From: Onchidella celtica
Taxonomy: Eukaryota; Mollusca; Gastropoda; Systellommatophora; Onchidiidae
Assembly (NCBI GenBank): GCA_963931925.1
Contig: OZ007569.1
Location: forward strand, 21,589,982-21,653,981
DNA length: 64,000 nucleotides
Reading direction: 5' to 3'
Of this stretch, positions 1-11,552 are shown in pieces. How positions within the stretch are numbered: the first letter of the stretch is position 1; every line of letters begins with the position of its first letter. The notes below the pieces were generated by a model. The model was not told the origin of the DNA, searched no databases, and saw only the letters and a list, made by a program, of their open reading frames with translations. The position numbers were made by a program, and so were the translations under genes.

Positions 1-462
1 AACATCATATTTTACACAAAATATACTTACCACCTTTTGTGGTATAGCTGCCAACAGTTCAGACTCAATTTGTAGAGTAGAAAATCTTTGCTGCTCTTTC
101 ACCTCCCGCTTTCAGTTTCAGGTGAAGATACATACAATTAACTGTTAAATCAGTTGGCAGACTTCAATGTTTATTTGGTTGGTTTCGTCTTGTTGATGGT
201 TACAGACTGCCAGTTATTACTGTCTAACGTGTCACCCAGGAGTGATTCAGCCTTGCGCAAGGTTTATTTTTAAACCATTATCGTATTGTCTATCGGCTTT
301 TAGGTGTTTTTCGGGGAAATCCGTTTTAGTTTGTCTTTCTGGCATCTGGATCGTTTCCAGAAAACGATATTTTTAGATCTGTAGCAAGACTGCAGATTGT
401 GATGGGAAGCTTTGTAGATCAGAGAGAGGAGGGTGTAAGCACAGGTGTATCCTGGGCTGGGC
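1..462. other. Non-coding head of U1
   Basis: No convincing coding sequence. The stretch aligns by eye with U4 (42310-42770) and U5 (50443-50890), including 'tttttcggggaaatccgttt' at about 307, which shows it is duplicated spacer and not unique sequence. It ends where a TIR element interrupts the homology. Confidence 0.6.
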
Positions 463-496
463 GCGAGAATCTTTTTTACACTGCGTTGCCGGAAAG
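463..496 (+). repeat. Left terminal inverted repeat
   Basis: 34-bp left end of the THAP element; its reverse complement matches 2763-2796 with one mismatch. Confidence 0.8.
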
Positions 497-621
497 CCAA
501 ACAAAGCTCTACGTCACCACCTCACCCTTTGTGACGATAATAAAATATCGCATGCGCAGTAGGAGGCATTTCCCGCTCCGTCATCGGCCAACTATGGGGT
601 AACTTATAGGTAGAATGCGCA

Positions 622-629
622 TGACGTCA
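622..629. promoter_or_regulatory. CRE-like palindrome TGACGTCA
   Basis: A perfect TGACGTCA palindrome lies about 110 bp upstream of the THAP start codon, in a CpG-containing stretch that also holds CCGCCATCGCG (YY1-like) near 652. This fits a promoter of the transposon's own gene. Function is inferred from the motif only. Confidence 0.3.
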
Positions 630-736
630 CATTGTGCTTTTGTTTTGTTTTTCCGCCATCGCGATTGTTTGGCCGGTTGATCAGCTGATTGGTGTAACTT
701 AGAGATAATTATATCGAAGCGGTTTTGTTAACTAAA

Positions 737-976
737 ATGCCTACTAGCTGCATTATCGTTGATTGCTACGCGCGACAGGGGTGGAAAGGATGGATAAAAG
801 TTGGTCAGATTCCCCACCATTCGTGTAAACAAAGGAAAGGGAGTGAAAGAATTCACCGAACGTCGTTCGACTGTGGTATGGTTGACAAGCTACCAACCAG
901 CAGATCTAGATTCTAGATCTAGACATTAAAAAAAGTGAGTCGACACATTCTGTTTGTGCCGAGCACTTCATCTCAG
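737..976 (+). pseudogene. Decayed THAP zinc-finger exon
   Basis: From the ATG at 737 the reading begins MPTSCIIVDCYARQG, with the C-x4-C of a THAP domain. The frame meets a stop at 914-916. The distal THAP motif appears in another frame at 955-969 as C-A-E-H-F, the usual C-x2-H-F end, followed at 977 by a GT that could be a splice donor. THAP domains bind DNA through a C2CH zinc site and serve as the DNA-binding part of P-element-type transposases. A frameshift and a stop separate the two halves, so this copy cannot make the domain. It sits inside a TIR element, which supports transposase over host gene origin. Confidence 0.6.
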
Positions 977-1319
977 GTAGTTGTCAGTTTTAATAATTTA
1001 TGAATAACGTGATGAAAGTAAGCCCGTCATTTCCGTCACAGAAGAATTAGATCTAGATCTAGATCAGATATGTGCAATATGTACATTTCTCCACTTTGCA
1101 GGCTAGTTAGAGCTGTAGGATTAGAGGTCTAGCGAATGCGGTTATCTTCATTTTTACCGCACAATAAAGTCACCGACTAATAAATCTCAGTTACAATTAA
1201 AAACTTTCCTGTTGACTTGCTTTTAAGCAGTTCTAGATTTACACTGTGGCCTACAATGAATTGAAGATGATGCACTGGCAAGATAGGCTACTGATTAAAA
1301 TTCACCAGAGATAGCCAGA

Positions 1320-2500
1320 ATGCAGTAGAGCTAGTATGGGGAAGTGAGTCCTGAGTGATGAGGTATGGAATCACAGTTAGATCTAGATCTGATCACACAG
1401 ATGTTGAATTGCAGCAATATGAGAGACAGAGAGTGAGCCTTGAATTGTGAGATACAACATAATAATTCAATGTATCTGTATTACACAGATATGAATAATA
1501 AAATATGAAATCATAGGCCTAATTAAATCTAATCTCCTATCACAGAGCTGTTGACCAGCAGCAATAAATATGAGGGATTGAGCCATGAGCGATGAAAGAT
1601 AAAATTATGCTTAGATCTAGCCAGCATCACACAGAAATGAGAGGGTGAGTCTTGAGATATGTAAGGATAATTAAATCTATATCAATACCACACAGATATG
1701 AGAGTGTGAGGCTTGAGTGATGAAATATGTAATGATAATGAAACCTAGATCTAGATTTATATCACACAGATACAAGAGTGTGAGCCTTGAGTCATGAGAT
1801 ACTTAATGATAATTAAATCTAGATCTAGCTTTATATCACACAGATATGAGAGTGTGAGCCTTGAGTCATGAGATACTTAATGATAATTAAATCTAGATCT
1901 AGATTTATATCACACAGGTATGAAAGTGAGAGCCTTGAGTCATGAGATACTTGATGATAATTAAATCTAGATCTAGATTTATATCACACAGGTATGACAG
2001 TGGGAGCCTTGAGTCATGAGATACTTGATGATAATTAAATCTAGATCTAGATTTATATCACACAGGTATGACAGTGGGAGCCTTGAGTCATGAGATATGT
2101 AATGATATTTAAATCTAGATCTAGATATCTAGATTTATACCATACAGGTATAAGAGTGTGAGCCTTGAGTGATGAGATAATTATGTGTAATGATATTTAA
2201 ATCTAGATCTTGATTTGTACCATACAGGTATGAAAGTGTGAGCCTTGGGTGATGAGATATCTAATGACAATTGAATCTAGATCTAGATCTAGATTTATAT
2301 CACACAGATATGACAGTGTTAGCCTTGAGACATGAGATATGTAATTTGTAAAGATAATTAAATCTGGATCTAGATTTATATATTGCATAACATGAGAGTG
2401 TGAGCCATGAGTGCTGAGATATGTAGCCTAATGATAATTAAATCTAAATCCAGATTTCTATCACACAGATATGAGGGTGTGTGAGCTTTGACTGATGAGA
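1320..2500. repeat. Minisatellite, 62-82 bp unit
   Basis: About 14 head-to-tail copies share 'tatcacacagatatgag', 'gtgagccttgagt' and a run of CTAGAT. Copies of 'gagcc' fall at 1435, 1580, 1782, 1856, 1930, 2004, 2078, 2160, 2240, 2320 and 2402. Spacing is exactly 74 bp in the central five and 80-82 bp to the right, where the CTAGAT tract is longer. Regular spacing in the middle and drift at the ends is typical of homogenisation by unequal exchange. It lies wholly inside the THAP element. Confidence 0.9.
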
Positions 2501-2762
2501 TATCTAATGAGTATGTTCAACAACATTCTGCCACCAAGGAAAATTTTCACGTTCTCGCGGCTGTTTCTTTAGACTATTACATTAGAGTGGGGATCACCCA
2601 AGGAATTCACCGGTTGTTCGGCTGTTATAAAAAAAATATAGCCATGTTAAATGGAGGTGATTCCCAATTCCAATTAACAGGCTTTACCCAAGGAATTCGG
2701 TGACGCAATGATCGCCTGTGCGGTTTTTATAAATAGCCACGGGGATTCCAAAGAAGTACCTC

Positions 2763-2796
2763 CTTTCCGGCAACGCAGTGTAAAAAAGATTCCCGC
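2763..2796 (-). repeat. Right terminal inverted repeat
   Basis: 34-bp right end of the THAP element, inverted relative to 463-496. Unit homology resumes immediately after it at 'aatgccaggtatctcacc'. Confidence 0.8.
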
Positions 2797-5306
2797 AATG
2801 CCAGGTATCTCACCTAGCAGTTAAAAAAAAATGTAATGGCTTTGGTATAGCACCATTATCACTGTCTTTCGAAATACACGAGCTTGCCTGAAGAGTGAGC
2901 ACTGTTTCGTCTCCCTCGGTATTCGATTTCTGATAATGCAATCATACTATTAATTAATATAATAGCTTCCCGGTCACATGAATGTATAATGAGCTCTGGT
3001 CAAAATCATTAATGCAAGCCCTACAGTTTCATTTCAGATTTGAGTGAAGTTTGGACTAAGATTGTTTGATCCACCGTCACATGCTGGGTCTGGTGCAAGT
3101 GTTAACCCTGATAGACTCTGCTCTAGATTTATGGAGTGAGGTATCCGTTGACTGGTTAGAGGTTTATGGGTTTACTTTTTGACTTACTCATCGGATTCTG
3201 TCGGTTGAAGAATAGCTTGAGAATGGGGGGAGGGGGGGGGGGAGGGGTGTGCTTGTTACAATGTTAGATTTTCATTGCAGAAAGGAAAAATCTGCGAATC
3301 CGCTAGTTGCGAATACATTTTTTAGATCTCTTATTGAAAATTTTCACCTGGTTTTCTCCTTCTTGTTAAGGTTATTTCAGGCGTTATGTGAATGAATTTC
3401 CCACCCAACAACATTACAACAACATTGCAACAACAATAACAGCAGTAGCAGTAACAACAACAACAATAACAACAAGAAAAACACCAACACCAACAACAAT
3501 AGCAACAACAACAACAAAAGCAGATTTATTTACATGTTCATCGTGTACTAAAGCAATGCTATGGAAATGCAAAATGTTAAGTCAAGTTCCTGCTCCTGAG
3601 TTTTAACCGAGAAGAATGCAGCGAAAAAATCAGATAAAAAACCATTCAGGACAAATGTTTAATTTTTAGTTTCCTTCGTCTGATTAAATGGATTGAATAA
3701 CAGTATTTACGATAATGAAGGGAGACAGCAGGAAGAATTTTTTTTCATTATTTTTTAATGGTACCGTTCCTACTTTACTAAACATTTATGATAATAGTGT
3801 TATTCATTCACATCGGGGAATTTTTGTATTTGTATTTTGTATTTTGTATTTGTGTTTTGTATTTCATATATCAATGGTATACTCCTTTGATCCCATTTAG
3901 GAAATTTGCCACATAAATAATAATAATAATAATAAAAAAACATTCCCCAGTCTTGTCCAACCGTTGTCTCCAAATTAAAGCTAAAAATCCGAACAGGATA
4001 AAAAGGAAGTTTTGAGATTTTCCTATTAATGATACATACATCCCACGCTCAGTGTCACACTTTTATCTCGGAACTGTCATTACTGTGTTAAAGAATATAA
4101 ATATATCTTTGCAAATACACAGCCCATGGATGTGATAATAACATCTTTACACAGGAACGTGAAACTGTCGTGCCAACGACATCAGTATGATAAAAAGAGA
4201 GCTCAACTCAGTCTTGCCTCATCGCTCGTTACAGTTGTAAATTGAATGAACAAATTTTTATGTCAGTTTGAGCATAACAAAGCAAAGTGGGCTTTAGGAT
4301 TTCCTTGTATCCCTCAAACCAGCCCACCAACACACATGAGCTCAGTGTGAGTCACCTGTCATCTATTGAAAAAACGTTGCATGAAGAAAATCACTGACGT
4401 GCTGTCTAGAGATAAAAGTACAAAATCTGTGGTATCAAAGCAGTATTCTGGGCACAACGTTAAAATATACCCCCCCCCACACACACACATGAAAAAAGGG
4501 GGTGGGGGGGGGGGGCGAAGAATCGTATGAAGCAAATGTTAGACTTAATAAACAACAATAGTAAAAAACAATTACGGTACATCGATCTACGACATGAACG
4601 TTTTCACAGGGCAGTTCCTTCTTTAGGTCAAACAAACAAATGAAAAATAATTCAAAAAATGAATGAATAACTATGAGAATGAGGACCAGAAAGCGAACTA
4701 CTGACATTTCAAACTGCTGAGCAACAACCAACCAGAAAAAGTGAAATCAAGAAGGGCTATGACGAACAGTATTATGCTCAAACCCTTGAGAAATGAAGAA
4801 TTTCACCGACGAGAAACCGGCAGCAACGATAATGTAAGTACAGCCGTTCCTTGTTTCCACATTCTCATATTCTCTTTTGATTTGACGTTTATCAAAGTCC
4901 TGTGTTACATATTATCCGTCAGATACAATGGAAATATTGACCTTTAAGGAGACAGTGAAATCTTTATATGACATTGACAAGAAATCATAACGACATAAGC
5001 AAAATGTAACCAGCACTCAATTCAGTCTTTGCTAATCGCCGTTGATTATTCTAGACCAAATCAATAATGTTCGTGTACGTTTGATCATGTTGTAGGAAAC
5101 AAGGAAGTTTTAGTTTGACCTTAAAACACCAAGCCATGCAAGACACAGAATCCAGTATTAGATCAATACCAGCCAGCTTCTATATGTTGAGAAAATTCGA
5201 CATATCAAAAGTATTAATTTGCTTTGGGCAAGAAACAAAACAGATTGAGTGTGTAAAAATAGCAGTCCCAAAGCAAGTTATCTTCATAGACAAAAAGTAC
5301 AGAAAA
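2797..5306. other. Non-coding U1 spacer
   Basis: No gene seen. It holds a G-rich tract (3226-3247), the AAC tract (3406-3518), an AAT run (about 3917-3937) and a C/G homopolymer pair near 4470-4515. The part 4670-4850 is collinear with U4 44550-44710 and forms the mariner-free version of the site: it reads 'cagcaacgataatgtaagta' near 4822, where U3 and U4 carry a mariner. Confidence 0.6.
3406..3518 (+). repeat. AAC-rich imperfect microsatellite
   Basis: Imperfect (CAA)n tract. Comparable tracts occupy the same relative position in U3 (35823-35913) and U5 (53805-53906), just downstream of a shared 'ttgttaaggttatttcagg'-like block. Confidence 0.85.
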
Positions 5307-5310
5307 CATG
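5307..5310. repeat. Target-site duplication CATG, left
   Basis: CATG lies directly before the leftmost LTR and again directly after the rightmost LTR (12982-12985). The U3 and U4 equivalents (about 38030 and 46150) are uninterrupted, which identifies this as the insertion point. Confidence 0.8.
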
Positions 5311-7817
5311 TGTTGGATGAACTACGAGTGGCTAATGTGGTTACTGCGTGGGTTCAATAGTAACTCCCTTAAGGATACACAGGATTAACAAACACAGGGT
5401 TCTGCTGGCGATCTTATTTATTCAATAAGCCTAACAACGGTATCACTACCAAACAAAAAAAAAAGGAAAAAGAAAAAGAAGCCCAACAAAAGAAGAAGCC
5501 CAAAAGAGAAGAAGCCCAAAAAAAAGAAGCCCAACCAGCCATAAGCTGGAACAAGAGAAAAAGACAAAAATATGATTAGGATATAATGACAACATTAATC
5601 AGGCAATCAATGGTGGACATACATAGTAATAGTATTAAGTATTAAATCAAGCAACAACAACATAATATAGAAGTTAAGCAATAACCAACTGGATATGTAT
5701 GCATGGAATAAAATAGCGCTAAGGTTAATGAATAACAACTACAAGAGGCTATATCATATACACAAGGAGTTTCCTAGTACACTGGCAACATAAACTAATG
5801 TACCAATCAAAGTATGAAGGACATAACAAATGAAGGGGCAAGAACACAATAGTTTCGCTCCACTGAGCCGGTGTACAACACATCCAGAGTGGCCATTCCA
5901 TTTAATAACGCAGTGGCCAACATGGCCCACTGACCGTCCATAACACAGACGCTGCATCCCAATGCAGGCCATCCTCATAGGCCCACTCCCATTATTAGTA
6001 CTAACCCGCCCCAGGGCTATTGTATTGGTGACTTCCCTTCCCAATCGATACTGAAGGGTCATGCCCTTTGACCTTAGCCGCGGAGCTATGCCGCCAGGCT
6101 AACGTGTATGACACACCACTAGATACATACAGTAATGTGTACATTCCTTAAAATGAAACTGTCCTTCACACACTTACGAAACTCATAGAAGCATAATACA
6201 TCTGGATAACTATAATACATGCACATGATATATATATATATGTCGGCGAGACTCATTGCAACATGTGTAGACTCATTGAAACATTGTTCATCCACCGCCG
6301 CACATAGAACAATCCTGGGGCTCACCCATGTGAGGCCCAACTAATATTATACATCTCCAATACATGTAATTAATTACACATCTTAAACACTAAACACGCA
6401 ATCACAATCACACTGCTCTCTATAGCATAGTGGTACTGGCAAGGTACACAAATACCCGTAATACAATCAAGCGTATAGTGCCGCTCGCTGTAACATAAGC
6501 CATCCACATCAACATGTCAGGAAATCCTCACTGCCTACCACAACAAGGCAATGCTACACATACACTATATATAGGCACACAAGCAAATCGTGATAGCTTG
6601 GTTAGCGAGCCATCATTATCATCTAGCACCGCAAACGTTAACTTTGACAATAAAGACACAATATCAAGACACTGTACTGCAAAGCGCATCCTACACGTCC
6701 AATGACAATGGCAATTACCGTTGAGCCGGACTCATAATAGTCTCTGTAGATCAGCATTCTCTACGCGGCATCCAAGAAAGGGGGGGGGGTGCGCAAATTA
6801 AAGTCACTTCTAATATAATAGTCTCCAACTTACCCAAAGTTTCTCCGGGTCCTGTGCTACCGCTACATGCCTTATGGGGCGGGGTGGCGATGGCAAGCGT
6901 CGGCTCTGTCTCTGCGTCTATGATGGAGTGTCTTGACCACTCGAACCGCATCTTATTTATGAGCCCGCGCGGACGTCCGAGAGAGCTATTACGTAGCCCG
7001 TGTTGCACAAGTGAAAGGCTCGGACATGGAGTCCAGCCCGACAACATAACCGGTTAGGGTCCTAACACAATCGAATTTACAGTACGGTTAAAAGGGTGCA
7101 CACAAAAGTCAATTAGGTATCCCAGTAAACTGCAGAAATTACTCTAACGACCCCTCCAGCAATAATTGAATAAATTTGACCCAGGTTGGATTTATCGGGG
7201 ATAACATGCGTCTAACTCGTGGTTTACTTTAAATCCGAGATCCTCTTATTAATTATTTCAATAGGATATGTGCATCAAAGTACAACAAAATTGGTACCAT
7301 TATAAAGTAGAAACTTGCTGCTAAAATTCTAACTGACTACTTATACCAGAAACTCGGTAGTAGTTTTAATATAAATTTTCAAAGTGTCAGGACTAACAAC
7401 ATTCGACAATTTTGTGCGGGATACTTTCGTCCATTAATACGACGTATCTCCATTGATAACAAACGTTATCATGAGTACCTATTTTGTACCGATCGGGTAT
7501 TGTCTACTCTCAAAAATGAATTCGGGTTCCCGTCTTTCTGTCGGTGGATAACAACGAAGGAGCGAGTTGTAAGAAACTTAAAGCCATGATATAAGAGTTG
7601 GAAGCCCGGTGGTCAAAATTTCCAATTGACCAATCAAAATGCGCGCTTTTCACCGTGATGTGAATAACGGGTCCCGCGCTAGTATTACAAGGGAAATAAT
7701 CCAATTAATGGTGCTCGGCCAAGTGTCCATAAACTACTATGAGTGGCCGTCCCTCACTCACGCACTAGAGCTACCATGAAAGCACATTAAAAATAAAAAG
7801 TCGTTCATCCTCTCACA
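5311..7817 (-). repeat. LTR-a (3' LTR), long 2.5 kb form
   Basis: 2507 bp, starting TGTGAGAGG on the minus strand at 7817 and ending CATCCAACA at 5311. An AATAAA lies on the minus strand at 5422-5417. It carries about 1.15 kb (roughly 5684-6836) that LTR-b and LTR-c lack, so it probably keeps the ancestral length. A purine tract with GAAGCCC motifs lies at 5450-5540. Confidence 0.8.
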
Positions 7818-8424
7818 TTCTCCCCTGCTAAGTCACGTAGTCCCTTACGTGACACATACATCAATTCAAAGGTTTACAAAAGACCACTGAAGGTACAATC
7901 AAACTCTAAGGGGCTATGATACCATCACTTAGAGTAGAACAATTGCAAATTACGCACAGTGAACTGAAGTACAACAATGGTCCATCCTCTTTACAACTAC
8001 TAACAGGTGGCGTGAACCGGCTAAGTTACTACTGGCATCCTGAAGATGTACACAACAGTCTCAGCTCTGGCTGTAGTAAGTTACATCATATGGACAAAAC
8101 AACAGGTCCCAGACCTGCAACGGTGGTCCCAGACCACTATCAGGGTTAACGTAGGATCGAACAGTACAAAAAAATACAATATGCTATAAGGGCACTAGGG
8201 CAATGAAAAAGGTAAGGTCAACATAGGCATAAAAGTAATTGTAATTAAGCTGTGGAGAAAGCCAACATGGGCATACTCTCTAACTTAAAATCTTGAGGCG
8301 GAGCTCCCTTGGATTCGGTGGTCTATCATCTGGCCTGATGGAAACTCGGCGGGGTCTTGATGGGTGCGCTCCCCTGCTCTTTCTGCACTCACAGTCAATG
8401 TCTAATGTTAATCACTAATAAGAG

Positions 8425-8799
8425 TCAGAGGTCCAATCTCTGGGGTTGTCTGTGTGGGCGGCTGGACCGTCGCACAGGAGGTAGGCGCTGGGAAGTTGTC
8501 ATCCCAGGTTGAGGGTCCGGTCGGGCTGCAGGTGGCTGGCAAGGGTGGTGAGCCGGGAAGTACCAGACATCGGTCGACGCAGGCAGTGGAGGCGGGTGCT
8601 GTGGACGTGTGTTGACCACTGGGGGGTGAAATAACCGCAAGAGGTCTCCGTTGACCGCAGTGGGATCTCCATCTGGGTTTCTGATGGTAAAGTAACCACC
8701 ATGAGGCGGGGGAACAGACAGGACGGTGTGCACAGGAACGGGATACAGGTCCTGAATCTTGAGTTGATGTTGGAGGGCGTTGGTCTTCGTGGCTCCATG
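8425..8799 (-). pseudogene. pol remnant: integrase C-terminal (GPY/F-like) end
   Basis: The minus frame from 8799 is open for 124 codons and ends at a stop at 8425. Early residues include KIQDLYPVPVHTV and then GGYFTIRNPDGD and VNGDLLRLFHPP. The pattern tyrosine-x-(I/V)-R...D-G...N-x-x-x-L-(R/K)-x-(F/Y) resembles the GPY/F module at the C-terminus of Ty3/gypsy integrases. The tail after it is proline-rich. Everything upstream in pol is missing; the primer site is only about 150 bp away. There is no obvious natural start codon, so I treat it as a fragment. Confidence 0.5.
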
Positions 8800-8947
8800 G
8801 TTCCTATGGGGTGGGGCAGGGGTTGGCTGGCTGGCTGGGCTTCAAACTAAAAATTTCCATGGCTGGGCTTTCTACACTACAAACTAACCCTTCTGTGTAT
8901 CCCACTTCTGACACCAGAAAATGTTGGAGGGACTACTGGACCGAAGT

Positions 8948-8965
8948 ATCCCACTTCTGACACCA
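8948..8965 (-). other. Primer binding site, tRNA-Leu type
   Basis: The minus strand reads TGGTGTCAGAAGTGGGAT, 5 nt inside the LTR end. It is complementary to the 3' end of an animal tRNA-Leu(CAA), including the CCA tail, as I remember that tRNA. A second copy lies at 8899-8916. Confidence 0.75.
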
Positions 8966-8970
8966 GAAAA

Positions 8971-10399
8971 TGTTGGATGAACTACGAGTGGCTAATGTGG
9001 TTACTGCGTGGGTTCAATAGTAACTCCCTTAAGGATACACAGGATTAACAAACACAGGGTTCTGCTGGCGATCTTATTTATTCAATAAGCCTAACAACGG
9101 TATCACTACCAAACAAAAAAAAAAGGAAAAAGAAAAAGAAGCCCAACAAAAGAAGAAGCCCAAAAGAGAAGAAGCCCAAAAAAAGAAGCCCAACCAGCCA
9201 TAAGCTGGAACAAGAGAAAAAGACAAAAATATGATTAGGATATAATGACAACATTAATCAGGCAATCAATGGTGGACATACATAGTAATAGTATTAAGTA
9301 TTAAATCAAGCAACAACAACATAATATAGAAGTTAAGCAATACCAAACAAAAAAAAGGAAAATGAAGCCCAGAAAAAGAAGAAGCCCAAAAAAAAGAAGC
9401 CCAACCAGCCATAAGCCAAAGTTTCTCCGGGTCCTGTGCTACCGCTACATGCCTTATGGGGCGGGGTGGCGATGGCAAGCGTCGGCTCTGTCTCTGCGTC
9501 TATGATGGAGTGTCTTGACCACGCGAACTGCATCTTATTTATGAGCCCGCGCGGACGTCCGAGAGAGCTATTACGTAGCCCGTGTTGCACAAGTGAAAGG
9601 CTCGGACATGGAGTCCAGCCCGACAACATAACCGGTTAGGGTCCTAACACAATCGAATTTACAGTACGGTTAAAAGGGTGCACACAAAAGTCAATTAGGT
9701 ATCCCAGTAAACTGCAGAAATTACTCTAACGACCCCTCCAGCAATAATTGAATAAATTTGACCCAGGTTGGATTTATCGGGGATAACATGCGTCTAACTC
9801 GTGGTTTACTTTAAATCCGAGATCCTCTTATTAATTATTTCAATAGGATATGTGCATCAAAGTACAACAAAATTGGTACCATTATAAAGTAGAAACTTGC
9901 TGCTAAAATTCTAACTGACTACTTATACCAGAAACTCGGTAGTAGTTTTAATATAAATTTTCAAAGTGTCAGGACTAACAACATTCGACAATTTTGTGCG
10001 GGATACTTTCGTCCATTAATACGACGTATCTCCATTGATAACAAACGTTATCATGAGTACCTATTTTGTACCGATCGGGTATTGTCTACTCTCAAAAATG
10101 AATTCGGGTTCCCGTCTTTCTGTCGGTGGATAACAACGAAGGAGCGAGTTGTAAGAAACTTAAAGCCATGATATAAGAGTTGGAAGCCCGGTGGTCAAAA
10201 TTTCCAATTGACCAATCAAAATGCGCGCTTTTCACCGTGATGTGAATAACGGGTCCCGCGCTAGTATTACAAGGGAAATAATCCAATTAATGGTGCTCGG
10301 CCAAGTGTCCATAAACTACTATGAGTGGCCGTCCCTCACTCACGCACTAGAGCTACCATGAAAGCACATTAAAAATAAAAAGTCGTTCATCCTCTCACA
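8971..10399 (-). repeat. LTR-b (shared middle LTR), 1.43 kb form
   Basis: 1429 bp with the same ends as LTR-a. The 1.15 kb present in LTR-a is replaced at about 9340-9416 by a second copy of the GAAGCCC tract. It shares sequence variants with LTR-c, for example 'ccacgcgaactgc' at about 9520 against 'ccactcgaaccgc' in LTR-a at 6938. Confidence 0.8.
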
Positions 10400-11006
10400 T
10401 TCTCCCCTGCTAAGTCACGTAGTCCCTTACGTGACACATACATCAATTCAAAGGTTTACAAAAGACCACTGAAGGTACAATCAAACTCTAAGGGGCTATG
10501 ATACCATCACTTAGAGTAGAACAATTGCAAATTACGCACAGTGAACTGAAGTACAACAATGGTCCATCCTCTTTACAACTACTAACAGGTGGCGTGAACC
10601 GGCTAAGTTACTACTGGCATCCTGAAGATGTACACAACAGTCTCAGCTCTGGCTGTAGTAAGTTACATCATATGGACAAAACAACAGGTCCCAGACCTGC
10701 AACGGTGGTCCCAGACCACTATCAGGGTTAACGTAGGATCGAACAGTACAAAAAAATACAATATGCTATAAGGGCACTAGGGCAATGAAAAAGGTAAGGT
10801 CAACATAGGCATAAAAGTAATTGTAATTAAGCTGTGGAGAAAGCCAACATGGGCATACTCTCTAACTTAAAATCTTGAGGCGGAGCTCCCTTGGATTCGG
10901 TGGTCTATCATCTGGCCTGATGGAAACTCGGCGGGGTCTTGATGGGTGCGCTCCCCTGCTCTTTCTGCACTCACAGTCAATGTCTAATGTTAATCACTAA
11001 TAAGAG

Positions 11007-11381
11007 TCAGAGGTCCAATCTCTGGGGTTGTCTGTGTGGGCGGCTGGACCGTCGCACAGGAGGTAGGCGCTGGGAAGTTGTCATCCCAGGTTGAGGGTCC
11101 GGTCGGGCTGCAGGTGGCTGGCAAGGGTGGTGAGCCGGGAAGTACCAGACATCGGTCGACGCAGGCAGTGGAGGCGGGTGCTGTGGACGTGTGTTGACCA
11201 CTGGGGGGTGAAATAACCGCAAGAGGTCTCCGTTGACCGCAGTGGGATCTCCATCTGGGTTTCTGATGGTAAAGTAACCACCATGAGGCGGGGGAACAGA
11301 CAGGACGGTGTGCACAGGAACGGGATACAGGTCCTGAATCTTGAGTTGATGTTGGAGGGCGTTGGTCTTCGTGGCTCCATG
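11007..11381 (-). pseudogene. pol remnant, second copy
   Basis: Same 124-codon integrase C-terminal remnant as at 8425-8799; its predicted protein from residue 23 on is identical. No independent evidence of function. Confidence 0.5.
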
Positions 11382-11529
11382 GTTCCTATGGGGTGGGGCA
11401 GGGGTTGGCTGGCTGGCTGGGCTTCAAACTAAAAATTTCCATGGCTGGGCTTTCTACACTACAAACTAACCCTTCTGTGTATCCCACTTCTGACACCAGA
11501 AAATGTTGGAGGGACTACTGGACCGAAGT

Positions 11530-11547
11530 ATCCCACTTCTGACACCA
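11530..11547 (-). other. Primer binding site, tRNA-Leu type
   Basis: Second-array copy of the 18-nt primer site, adjacent to the 5' LTR (LTR-c). Confidence 0.75.
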
Positions 11548-11552
11548 GAAAA

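Larger units (their letters stand above)
463..2796. mobile_element. TIR DNA transposon relic with THAP domain
   Basis: The two ends, 463-496 and 2763-2796, are inverted repeats matching at 33 of 34 positions (core TTTACACTGCGTTGCC). Homology to U4 and U5 stops at these ends and resumes at 2797: U4 reads 'cctgggcaatgccagg' across the near-empty site (about 42765-42785). Inside are a CpG-rich promoter-like stretch, a decayed THAP-domain exon (737-976) and a minisatellite (about 1320-2500). THAP domains are found in P-element-like and some other DNA transposases, so a P-like or related superfamily is possible. I find no clean target-site duplication; an extra 'tgggc' is present only at the left flank. 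No catalytic domain is visible, so this is non-autonomous or dead. Confidence 0.7.
7818..8970 (-). other. Internal segment 1 of the LTR array
   Basis: 1153 bp between LTR-a and LTR-b. On the minus strand it has the primer site at 8965-8948, a pol remnant (8799-8425) and a purine-rich tract AGCAGGGGAGAA (7829-7818) against the 3' LTR. A 49-bp direct duplication repeats the primer site at 8916-8899. No gag, protease, RT or integrase core is present. Small open frames elsewhere in it look accidental. Confidence 0.75.
10400..11552 (-). other. Internal segment 2 of the LTR array
   Basis: Near-identical copy of 7818-8970 shifted by 2582 bp, with the same doubled primer site (11481-11498 and 11530-11547) and purine tract (10411-10400). 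No further content. Confidence 0.8.

Noticed and set aside
1320..2500. Regular direct repeats that might suggest a CRISPR array
   Set aside because: The whole 62-82 bp unit is repeated with no unique spacers, and the context is a eukaryotic transposon. It is a minisatellite.
3226..3247. G-rich tracts here and at 33475 and 52412 as regulatory G-quadruplexes
   Set aside because: Long homopolymers are error-prone in assemblies and nothing around them suggests a function.
6751..7057. Overlapping frames of 67-98 codons repeated at 9333-9639 and 11915-12221
   Set aside because: They lie within LTRs, are repeated because the LTR is, and show no domain; LTR-a and LTR-b versions diverge by frame-changing replacement.
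8940..8970. A tRNA-Leu gene, from the 18-nt match
   Set aside because: Only the 3' end sequence is present, in two short copies next to an LTR; there is no cloverleaf. It is a primer binding site.
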